A stretch of DNA of 64,000 bases. Origin: Polymorphum gilvum SL003B-26A1 (GTDB lineage: Bacteria > Pseudomonadota > Alphaproteobacteria > Rhizobiales > Stappiaceae). The notes beneath the pieces are model-generated. The model did not search any database and was not told the origin of the DNA. It saw only the letters and a list, made by a program, of their open reading frames with translations. The stretch spans positions 124,001-188,000 of the forward strand of contig NC_015259.1 of the NCBI RefSeq assembly GCF_000192745.1, given 5' to 3'. The position numbers and the translations under genes were made by a program. Below are positions 1 to 6,644 of this stretch, piece after piece; within the stretch, counting starts at the first letter, position 1, and every line of letters starts with the position of its first letter.

Positions 1-2
1 AC

Positions 3-233
3 ACGGCGATGAAGCTTGGCGCCAACCATCCGATGGGACCGCTGCAACTCGCCGACTTCATCGGCCTCGACACCTGCCTGTCGATCATGCAGGTGCTCTA
101 CGAGGGGTTGGCCGACACCAAATATCGGCCGTGCCCCCTGCTGGTGAAGTACGTCGAAGCCGGCTGGCTCGGCCGCAAGACCCAGCGTGGTTTCTACGAC
201 TACCGGGGCGACACGCCCGTCCCGACCCGGTGA
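3..233 (+). CDS. 3-hydroxyacyl-CoA (3-hydroxybutyryl-CoA) dehydrogenase, C-terminal fragment
   Basis: The reading frame is open from the left edge, so only the last 76 residues are present. They match the C-terminal helical dimerisation domain of the NAD(P)-dependent 3-hydroxyacyl-CoA dehydrogenase family: the [12 protein letters not shown] segment, then [25 protein letters not shown], which is characteristic of short 3-hydroxybutyryl-CoA dehydrogenases (HbdA/PaaH type). The family oxidises 3-hydroxyacyl-CoA to 3-oxoacyl-CoA in short-chain fatty acid, polyhydroxyalkanoate or aromatic degradation. The Rossmann domain and catalytic His lie outside the window. It ends 16 bases before a CoA ligase gene on the same strand, so the two are probably co-transcribed. 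The exact substrate cannot be told. Confidence 0.9.
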   Translation, partial: TAMKLGANHPMGPLQLADFIGLDTCLSIMQVLYEGLADTKYRPCPLLVKYVEAGWLGRKTQRGFYDYRGDTPVPTR

Positions 234-249
234 GGGCTGTCCGGCGGAC

Positions 250-1743
250 ATGAACCTCGCCCGCTACTGCCTGACCAATGCGGCGCCACCTGCCGGGGCG
301 GTCGCCCTGGAGGTGGTCGGTCCGGGCGGCGCGGTATTGGAATCGTGGAGCTACGGCCGGCTCGAGGACACCGTCCTGCGCATCGCTGCCGGTCTCCACG
401 CAGAAGGTCTCGACGCTGGCGATCGAGTGCTGCTGCGCATCGGCCATTCCAGCGACTTTCCGCTCGTCTTCTTCGGTGCCATCGCCGCCGGCCTGGTGCC
501 GGTACCGACCTCGGCCATGCTGACGGCGACCGAATGCGACGGGCTGCTGGCCGACAGCGGGGCTGCGGCGATCGTGCATGACGGGCACACGGCGCTGCCG
601 CACGAGACCGGCGCCGCTCGGCTGATCGGACCCGACGGCATCGTCGCGCTGAAGCGCGCGCCGCGCGGAACCTATGCCGATACCGCAGCCGACGACCCGG
701 CGTTCATGGTCTACACTTCCGGCACCAGCGGCAGGCCGAAGGGCGTGCTGCACGCCCAGCGGGCTGCCCGCGGTCGCGCGCCGATGTATGCGGGCTGGTA
801 CGGCATCTCGCCGGCGGACCGGCTGCTGCATGCCGGCGCCTTCAACTGGACCTACACGCTTGGTGTCGGCCTGATGGATCCCTGGGCCAACGGGGCGACC
901 AGCGTGGTCTACGACGGCCCGCGCGATCCCGACGTCTGGCCCGGCCTGATCGAAACGGCGGGAGCGACGCTGTTTGCCGCCGTGCCGAGCCTTTATCGCC
1001 GCATCCTGAAATATGCCGCCCTTGATCGGGCCAGCTTCCCGACGCTGCGCCACGGCCTGACGGCCGGTGAGGCGCTCGCCGCCGACCTGCACCGCGAGTG
1101 GACGCAGCGCACGGGCCGGCCGCTCTACGAGGCGCTCGGCATGAGCGAGATCTCGACCTACATCTCCAGCGGGCCGGACGTGCCGACCCGGCCGGGCAGC
1201 CCGGGCAAGCCGCAGGCGGGACGGCGGGTTGCGATCCTTGCCGAGGAGCGCGCGGAGTGCCGGCCGCTCCCGGACGGGGAGACCGGGCTTCTCGCCGTGC
1301 ATCGCTCGGATCCGGGCTTCATGCTCGGCTACTGGCAGCGGCCGGACGACACCCGTGCGGTGCTGCACGGCGACTGGTTCCTGACCGGCGACCGGGCGCA
1401 TCGGGATGCGGACGGCTACATCTGGTACGAGGGCCGCGCCGACGACGTCATGAACGCCTTCGGCTACCGGGTCGCGCCGGAAGAGGTCGAGCGCGTGCTG
1501 GCCGCCCACCCGGACGTCGCCGAGGCGGCGGTGACGGCGGTCGAGGTGCGTGGCGGAATCACCCTGATCGCCGGCTTCGTGGTGAGGCGGAGCGGCGCCA
1601 GCCTGGACGAGGCCGCGCTGGCCGCATGGGCCAATGAACGGCTGGCGGAATACAAGCGGCCGAAAGCGTACCGGTTCGTCGACAGTCTGCCGCGGACGCC
1701 GTCGGGCAAGATCCGGCGCAAGGGGCTCCGTCTCGCCGATTAA
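250..1743 (+). CDS. AMP-forming acyl/aryl-CoA ligase (benzoate-CoA-ligase-like)
   Basis: This 497-residue protein belongs to the ANL adenylating enzymes, which activate a carboxylic acid with ATP and transfer it to CoA. Visible motifs are the P-loop YTSGTSGRPKG at about residues 153-165, the A5-like YEALGMSE at about 295, the LTGD core motif at about 378, and the C-terminal PRTPSGKIRRK holding the A10 lysine. The domain order and length resemble benzoate- and 2-aminobenzoate-CoA ligases, but the acid is not predictable by eye. ATG at 250 is preferred: the frame is open further upstream, but that part overlaps the preceding dehydrogenase. It probably forms an operon with that gene. The stop codon overlaps a CtrA-type site at 1740-1754. 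Confidence 0.85.
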   Translation: MNLARYCLTNAAPPAGAVALEVVGPGGAVLESWSYGRLEDTVLRIAAGLHAEGLDAGDRVLLRIGHSSDFPLVFFGAIAAGLVPVPTSAMLTATECDGLLADSGAAAIVHDGHTALPHETGAARLIGPDGIVALKRAPRGTYADTAADDPAFMVYTSGTSGRPKGVLHAQRAARGRAPMYAGWYGISPADRLLHAGAFNWTYTLGVGLMDPWANGATSVVYDGPRDPDVWPGLIETAGATLFAAVPSLYRRILKYAALDRASFPTLRHGLTAGEALAADLHREWTQRTGRPLYEALGMSEISTYISSGPDVPTRPGSPGKPQAGRRVAILAEERAECRPLPDGETGLLAVHRSDPGFMLGYWQRPDDTRAVLHGDWFLTGDRAHRDADGYIWYEGRADDVMNAFGYRVAPEEVERVLAAHPDVAEAAVTAVEVRGGITLIAGFVVRRSGASLDEAALAAWANERLAEYKRPKAYRFVDSLPRTPSGKIRRKGLRLAD

Positions 1744-1754
1744 CGAAATCTTAA
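1740..1754 (+). promoter_or_regulatory. CtrA-type box (TTAA-N7-TTAA)
   Basis: TTAA at 1740-1743 and TTAA at 1751-1754 are separated by exactly seven bases. This matches the TTAA-N7-TTAA(C) recognition pattern of the alphaproteobacterial cell-cycle regulator CtrA. It lies 53 bases before the start of the small YjfB-like gene at 1808 and overlaps the stop codon of the preceding ligase. A GATTC (GANTC, CcrM methylation) site follows at 1769-1773. CtrA binding is inferred from the pattern only. Confidence 0.55.
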
Positions 1755-1807
1755 TCTTGCGCGTCGAGGATTCGCAGGTCATTCGACGCAAAAGGCCGCC
1801 GATCCGC

Positions 1808-2020
1808 ATGGACAGCACCGCCATCGCCAGTTTCTACGTCGCCAGCACGCAGGCCCAGACCAGCATGGCCCTGCAGGCGAAGCTGCTCGGCATGACGGCG
1901 GAGGCCGATCGGTCGATCGTCGAGATGCTGCAGCAGTCCGGCGAGGCGCTGGAACAGGCCGCCGCGGCGATCGCAGCACCGCCCGAAGGGCTCGGCGTCA
2001 CCCTCGACATGATGGTCTAA
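1808..2020 (+). CDS. Small YjfB-like putative motility protein
   Basis: The product is 70 residues, mostly alpha-helical and Ala/Met/Gln-rich. It resembles the YjfB family of putative motility proteins: an N-terminal MDSTAIASFYVASTQAQ segment, a central helix, and a C-terminal GLG-x-x-LDMMV ending. The family's function is unknown; the name comes from co-regulation with flagellar genes in Bacillus. No signal peptide or membrane segment is visible. ATG at 1808 begins the YjfB-like part, although the frame is open upstream into the ligase gene. A perfect CtrA-type site lies just upstream. The last 11 residues align without gaps to the C-termini of the two small proteins that follow (2317-2577 and 2607-2816). 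Confidence 0.7.
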   Translation: MDSTAIASFYVASTQAQTSMALQAKLLGMTAEADRSIVEMLQQSGEALEQAAAAIAAPPEGLGVTLDMMV

Positions 2021-2316
2021 CGCCAGCCAGGTCGCAGACAGTCCTTCGTTTCCTCCGTTGCCGTTTCTCTGTCCCCGGCGCATCGCCCGTGCGTGCTCCC
2101 GCATCTTTGCCATTCGAGGCCGCTACCTAGGCAGCGCATATGTCGATGAAATACAAATCCTTTCCGTCGTATCTGTAAATTTTTACGAAATTTTTCCAAG
2201 TCATGTTTTGGTTTTGTTGTTCAGATCTCAATAGAGTCGCGGCTGTTTACTTGTTTATCCTGCCTATCGGCTATCATGACGGCGACGGAATCTTTGCAAC
2301 AGCAATGGAGGCAGGC
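2021..2316 (+). promoter_or_regulatory. AT-rich intergenic region upstream of two small genes
   Basis: This 296-base gap has no convincing gene. From about 2130 to 2300 it is clearly richer in A and T than anything nearby, with runs such as AAATTTTTACGAAATTTTT around 2176-2195. That is what a strong promoter or nucleoid-protein binding region looks like in a G+C-rich genome. I could not fix -35/-10 or sigma-54 elements with confidence. It precedes the small genes at 2317 and 2607. Confidence 0.35.
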
Positions 2317-2577
2317 ATGGCCGAAGTGACAGGTCTCAGCGCGGGCGCCTATGCGACCCGCAGCGCCGTGCAGTCCCCCTCGGCCCGTTCGGCCGAACGG
2401 GCCGAGGAGACTTCGCGGCAGCGCTCGGAAACGAGAACCGAAACGGTCGATCGCCAGAACGACGTCAAGGCGCGCCGCGCGCAAGCGCAAGAGAAGGATG
2501 CCGAGCGAGCGGAAAGCGCCCGCGAACTCCGTACCGCGCCCGACGGCCTCGGGCGGCGCGTCGACATTTCCGTCTGA
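2317..2577 (+). CDS. Small charged hypothetical protein with GLGxxVDIS C-terminus
   Basis: This 86-residue protein is not recognised as a named family. After a short Gly/Ala start, residues 20-75 are almost entirely Glu, Arg, Ala, Ser and Gln, suggesting a long single or coiled helix, and it ends GLGRRVDISV. ATG at 2317 is chosen because GGAGG at 2307-2311 is ideally spaced; an in-frame ATG at 2305 and an upstream open frame exist but lack such a site. The stop TGA overlaps an ATG at 2577 in the frame of the next gene. The C-terminus matches those of its two small neighbours, which suggests a related role, perhaps linked to motility. Confidence 0.6.
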   Translation: MAEVTGLSAGAYATRSAVQSPSARSAERAEETSRQRSETRTETVDRQNDVKARRAQAQEKDAERAESARELRTAPDGLGRRVDISV

Positions 2578-2606
2578 TGGCGGCAACGACAGAAAGGGCA
2601 GATCAG

Positions 2607-2816
2607 ATGAGCAGCATTTCCGGCGGGTCGTCCGCCGAATTCTCCTCGGCCGGCGTGCGGGCCGAACTCGCCAGCCGCTTCGTGCGCGACGCGGCGACGG
2701 CCGACCGTCAAGTGGTCAAGTTCCTCGAAGGGGCCAAGCAGCCTGCGGAAGACGCGGCCCGTCGGGAGAGCCGCAAGATACCCGGCCTCGGCAACGCCGT
2801 CGACATCTCCGCGTGA
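2607..2816 (+). CDS. Small hypothetical protein with GLGxxVDIS C-terminus
   Basis: This 69-residue protein is not recognised as a named family. It has a Ser/Gly-rich start (MSSISGGSS), a central amphipathic helix, and the ending PGLGNAVDISA, very close to the upstream gene's DGLGRRVDISV. The start at 2607 is favoured by AAAGGG about eight bases upstream. An ATG at 2577, overlapping the previous stop, is in frame and would add ten residues. The close spacing indicates an operon with 2317-2577. The tlpA-like gene ends 15 bases downstream on the other strand. No membrane segment or signal peptide is visible. Confidence 0.6.
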   Translation: MSSISGGSSAEFSSAGVRAELASRFVRDAATADRQVVKFLEGAKQPAEDAARRESRKIPGLGNAVDISA

Positions 2817-2831
2817 CGGCGGCGTGATCCC

Positions 2832-3497
2832 TCAGCCTGCCGGCGCCGCGGCGGTCGCGGCGCCGATCAGCGCCTTGGCCTCATCCGAATCCCATTCGGC
2901 GGGGCCGTACATGGTGCCGATCTCGCAGCCAGCCGGATCGACCAGAATGGTGGTCGGCAGGCCGGTTGCGCGCGCCTTGGCGCGCAGGTCGTTGAACAGC
3001 CCGTTGGTCGGGTCGGCGTAGTAGGCGAGGTTCGACACGCCGATCTCGGCCAGGAATGCCTTCGGCTTGTCCGCCCCGCCTCGGTCCAGATTGACTGTGA
3101 CAACCTCGAAGTTCTCGCCGCCGAGTTGCTGCTGCAGCCGATCGAGTGCCGGCATTTCCTTGCGGCAGGGCGCGCACCAGGTCGCCCACAGGTTCAAAAG
3201 CACCATGCGACCGGAAAAATCGGCGATCGTCATCGGCTTACCGGCGTCGTCGGTGAAGGCGAGGTCCGCCAGCGCCAGCGGTTTTTGCGCCGGCAGGAAG
3301 GCTGCGACCTCGCCGGTCGCGAAGGGCTTCACCGCCGCGGCTGCGGCGAGGGCTGCGGCGCAGGATTTGCCGCCACCTGTGTTGCCATCGCGCCCGCCGA
3401 TCACGTATACCCCCGCAACAGCCGCGACCACGGCGACGAGGCCGACCGCCAGCAGCGGACGCCTCGAACGCGCGGAACCGTTGGTCGGGGTCGTCAT
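2832..3497 (-). CDS. tlpA: TlpA-family thiol:disulfide oxidoreductase
   Basis: This 221-residue membrane-anchored thioredoxin-like protein has one N-terminal transmembrane segment (about residues 14-34), an Ala-rich linker and a TlpA/AhpC-type thioredoxin fold. Its active site is WCAPC, with cysteines at about 108 and 111, followed by the Thr-Pro-bearing LPTTILVDP segment. The fold should face the periplasm and reduce disulfides, typically for cytochrome c or cytochrome oxidase maturation. ATG at 3497 has a GAGGTGA-like ribosome site; a TTG six codons upstream is possible. The gene is divergent from argH with only about 42 bases between starts. Assignment to TlpA rather than CcmG rests on overall appearance. 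Confidence 0.85.
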   Translation of the reverse strand: MTTPTNGSARSRRPLLAVGLVAVVAAVAGVYVIGGRDGNTGGGKSCAAALAAAAAVKPFATGEVAAFLPAQKPLALADLAFTDDAGKPMTIADFSGRMVLLNLWATWCAPCRKEMPALDRLQQQLGGENFEVVTVNLDRGGADKPKAFLAEIGVSNLAYYADPTNGLFNDLRAKARATGLPTTILVDPAGCEIGTMYGPAEWDSDEAKALIGAATAAAPAG

Positions 3498-3539
3498 GTC
3501 GTCATCACCTCGCAAGGGGCACCTCTCAAGGGGCAGTCT

Positions 3540-4925
3540 ATGAGCAACCGCATGTGGGGCGGCCGGTTCGCCGAAGGCCCGGACGCGATCATGGAAGAGA
3601 TCAACGCGTCCATCGACTTCGACCGCAAGCTATACAGGCAGGACATTGACGGTTCAAAGGCTCACGTTCGCATGCTGGCGGCACAGCAGATCGTCGCCGG
3701 CGAGGATGCCGAAAAGATCGTTCACGGTCTCGACACGATCCTGTCAGAGATCGAGGCGGGCACCTTCGCATTCTCCCGCGCGCTCGAAGACATCCACATG
3801 AATATCGAGGCACGGCTGGCCGAGCTGATCGGCGCGCCGGCCGGGCGCCTGCACACGGCCCGTTCGCGCAACGATCAGGTGGCGACCGATTTCCGCCTGT
3901 GGGTGCGCGACACGCTGGACACGCTCGATGCCCAGCTGGGCGAGTTGATGCGGGCGCTGGCCGAAAAGGCGGAACAGCACGCCGGAGACGTCATGCCTGG
4001 CTTCACCCACCTGCAGTCGGCCCAGCCGGTCACTTTCGGCCATCACCTGATGGCCTATGTCGAGATGTTTTCCCGAGACCGCGGCCGGGTGCGCGACGCG
4101 CGTAAGCGCATGAACGAGAGCCCGCTCGGCTCGGCAGCGCTTGCCGGAACTTCGTTCCCGATCGATCGCCACGCTACGGCGGCGGCACTCGGCTTCGACC
4201 GGCCGACGGCCAACTCGCTCGATGCGGTCTCGGATCGCGACTTCGTCATCGAGGCGCTGTCGGCGGCGTCGCTCTGCGCCATGCATCTGTCGCGCCTGGC
4301 CGAGGAGATCGTGCTGTGGTGCTCTGCCCAGTTCGGCTTCATCCGGCTGTCGGACAAGTTCTCGACCGGCTCGTCGATCATGCCGCAGAAGAAGAACCCG
4401 GATGCGGCCGAACTGGTGCGCGCCAAGACCGGACGCATCTACGGCGCGCTGCACGCGCTGCTGGTGACGATGAAGGGGCTGCCGCTAGCCTATTCCAAGG
4501 ACATGCAGGAAGACAAGGAACAGGCCTTCGACGGCTTGCCGAGCCTGTCGCTGGCGCTGGCCGCGATGACCGGCATGGTGCGCGACCTGACCCCCGACAC
4601 CAGGCGCATGAAGAAGGCCGCCGGCTCGGGCTATTCGACCGCGACCGACCTTGCCGACTGGCTGGTGCGCGTTCTCGGCCTGCCGTTCCGCGACGCCCAT
4701 CATGTCACGGGTCGGATCGTCGCCCTGGCCGTCGAGCGGGGCATCGAGCTGCACAAGGTGCCGCTTTCCGACATGCAGGGGGTCGAGCCGCGCATCACCG
4801 CAGAGGTCTTCTCGGTGCTGTCGGTCGACAAGTCGGTCCGCAGCCGCACCAGCTACGGCGGTACCGCGCCGGCCAACGTGCGCAAGCAAGCGCGGCGGTG
4901 GCTGAAGGCGCTGGCCAGGAACTGA
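3540..4925 (+). CDS. argH: Argininosuccinate lyase
   Basis: The 461-residue protein catalyses the last step of arginine synthesis, splitting argininosuccinate into arginine and fumarate. It starts [10 protein letters not shown], as in the family, and carries the substrate-binding ARSRNDQV motif and the fumarase/aspartase superfamily signature [12 protein letters not shown] at about residues 277-288. The frame is open far upstream, but that part lies under the divergent tlpA-like gene, so ATG at 3540 is used. Length is normal. It is followed by a small lipoprotein gene and lysA, a common alphaproteobacterial order. Confidence 0.97.
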   Translation: MSNRMWGGRFAEGPDAIMEEINASIDFDRKLYRQDIDGSKAHVRMLAAQQIVAGEDAEKIVHGLDTILSEIEAGTFAFSRALEDIHMNIEARLAELIGAPAGRLHTARSRNDQVATDFRLWVRDTLDTLDAQLGELMRALAEKAEQHAGDVMPGFTHLQSAQPVTFGHHLMAYVEMFSRDRGRVRDARKRMNESPLGSAALAGTSFPIDRHATAAALGFDRPTANSLDAVSDRDFVIEALSAASLCAMHLSRLAEEIVLWCSAQFGFIRLSDKFSTGSSIMPQKKNPDAAELVRAKTGRIYGALHALLVTMKGLPLAYSKDMQEDKEQAFDGLPSLSLALAAMTGMVRDLTPDTRRMKKAAGSGYSTATDLADWLVRVLGLPFRDAHHVTGRIVALAVERGIELHKVPLSDMQGVEPRITAEVFSVLSVDKSVRSRTSYGGTAPANVRKQARRWLKALARN

Positions 4926-5031
4926 ATGCGCGGTCCGGCCGCAGTATCGGCGCGCGGGCGGGCTTGCCGCCGGACGCGGGTCGTGCGAGGACTGGACGCA
5001 TCAGAATGCCGCCCAACAAGGGACTGCCGGA

Positions 5032-5220
5032 ATGTCGTCACGACGTCGAACCTGGGCCGCCGCGGCCTGTGTCGTCTGCCTCGCCCTCGCGGTTGCCGGA
5101 TGCGGCCGACGTGGTCCGCTCGATGCGCCAAGCGCTTCCATGGCGACCGATCCAGCCGAGGCGGTACCGGGAGCCACGCCCGGGTCCGGCGACAGTTTCG
5201 TGCTTGATGCCCTGATCTGA
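5032..5220 (+). CDS. lptM: LptM/YifL-type small lipoprotein
   Basis: The 62-residue product has a lipoprotein signal peptide: an Arg-rich start, a hydrophobic core, and lipobox LAVAGC with the lipidated Cys at about residue 24. It is followed by GRRGPLDAP, the conserved beginning of LptM (formerly YifL). In E. coli LptM assists oxidative maturation of the outer-membrane LPS translocon LptD-LptE. Its position between argH and lysA is the usual location for this gene in alphaproteobacteria. The mature part is short, Pro/Ala-rich and probably disordered. The family call is good; function here is inferred from the E. coli protein. Confidence 0.8.
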   Translation: MSSRRRTWAAAACVVCLALAVAGCGRRGPLDAPSASMATDPAEAVPGATPGSGDSFVLDALI

Positions 5221-5270
5221 TTTGATCTGATCCGCGCCGGTCCGGCCGGCGCTCCTGCCAAGGTTCTCCC

Positions 5271-6545
5271 GTGCATCACTTCGACTACAGGGACGGCGCC
5301 CTCTTCGCCGAAGATGTGCCGGTCGCCGCCATCGCGGAAGCCGTCGGGACGCCGTTCTACTGCTATTCGACCGCGACGCTGACGCGTCACTACGAGGTGT
5401 TTTCCTCCGCCTTCGAGGGCATTCCGTCATTGGTCTGCTATGCCATGAAGGCGAACTCGAACCAGGCCGTGCTGGCGACGCTGGCCCGACTCGGCGCCGG
5501 CATGGACGTCGTCTCGGAAGGCGAGTTGCGCCGGGCTCGCGCCGCCGGCGTGCCGGCCGACCGGATCATGTTCTCCGGCGTGGGCAAGACCGAGGCCGAG
5601 CAGGCGCTGGCGATCGACGAGGACATCCTGTGCTTCAACGTGGAGTCCGAACCCGAACTCGTCCAGCTGTCGCGGGTCGCCACGGAAAAGGGGAGAACGG
5701 CGCGGGTGTCGCTGCGCATCAACCCCGACGTCGATGCCAGGACTCACAAGAAGATCTCGACGGGCAAGGCGGAGAACAAGTTCGGCATTCCCTGGCAGCG
5801 CGCGCGCGCGCTCTATGCGGAGGCAGGAGAACTGCCGGGCATCGAGGTCACCGGCCTCGACATGCACATCGGCTCGCAGATCACCGAACTCGAGCCCTTC
5901 GATGCCGCCTTCGCGCGGCTCGGCGACCTGGTCCGCGATCTGCGCGGCGACGGTCACCACATAGAGCACATCGATCTCGGCGGCGGTCTCGGTATTCCCT
6001 ATGTCACCGACAACGCACCGCCGCCGCATCCGGTCGAATATGCCGCCGTCGTCAAGAAGCACGTCGACAAGCTGGGTTGCCGGATCATCTTCGAGCCGGG
6101 CCGGCTGATCGCCGGCAATGCGGGCATCCTGGTCACCAGGGTGATCTACGTGAAGGAAGGTCACGACAAGACCTTCGTGATCGTCGACGCGGCGATGAAC
6201 GACCTGATCCGACCGACCCTCTACGACGCCTACCACGAGGTGCGGCCGGTGCGGGCGGCACCCGCCGATGCACGCCGAATCAGGGCCGACGTGGTCGGCC
6301 CCGTGTGCGAGACCGGCGACTTCCTCGCCCACGACCGCGACATTCCGGAGGTCGGCCAGGGAGACATGCTCGCCGTGTTTTCCGCCGGCGCCTATGGCGC
6401 GGTCCAGGCCGGAACCTACAATTCCCGCCTGCTGATCCCCGAAGTGCTGGTCAACGAAGGCGAATTCGCCGTGGTGCGGCCGCGGCCGAGCTACGACGAC
6501 CTGATCGGCCTCGACCGCCTGCCGTCCTGGCTCGCCGAAGCGTGA
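5271..6545 (+). CDS. lysA: Diaminopimelate decarboxylase
   Basis: This 424-residue PLP enzyme (fold type III) converts meso-diaminopimelate to lysine. The Schiff-base lysine is in CYAMKANSN at about residue 60. The glycine-rich phosphate-binding GGGLGIPY is at about 237-244, and GPVCETGDF, which supplies the active-site cysteine across the dimer, is at about 343-351. The start is GTG at 5271 (MHHFDYRDG), about 50 bases after lptM, with only a weak ribosome site. Short direct repeats (TGATCTGAT twice, 5213-5231) span the preceding stop. It is probably co-transcribed with argH and lptM. Length is typical. Confidence 0.96.
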   Translation: MHHFDYRDGALFAEDVPVAAIAEAVGTPFYCYSTATLTRHYEVFSSAFEGIPSLVCYAMKANSNQAVLATLARLGAGMDVVSEGELRRARAAGVPADRIMFSGVGKTEAEQALAIDEDILCFNVESEPELVQLSRVATEKGRTARVSLRINPDVDARTHKKISTGKAENKFGIPWQRARALYAEAGELPGIEVTGLDMHIGSQITELEPFDAAFARLGDLVRDLRGDGHHIEHIDLGGGLGIPYVTDNAPPPHPVEYAAVVKKHVDKLGCRIIFEPGRLIAGNAGILVTRVIYVKEGHDKTFVIVDAAMNDLIRPTLYDAYHEVRPVRAAPADARRIRADVVGPVCETGDFLAHDRDIPEVGQGDMLAVFSAGAYGAVQAGTYNSRLLIPEVLVNEGEFAVVRPRPSYDDLIGLDRLPSWLAEA

Positions 6546-6644
6546 ACGGATCCGCGCCGATTTAGTTGTTCCGACAGCTTGCCGACCCGGGCTCTTTGCC
6601 CCACCCTAGAAAAGGTTGGGCTGGCCAGAAGCGGAGACACAGGC

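Noticed and set aside
85-1824. Open frame of 579 codons on the minus strand
   Set aside because: It lies antisense to the CoA ligase gene and its product is Arg/Gly/Ala-rich without domains; such shadows are common in G+C-rich DNA.
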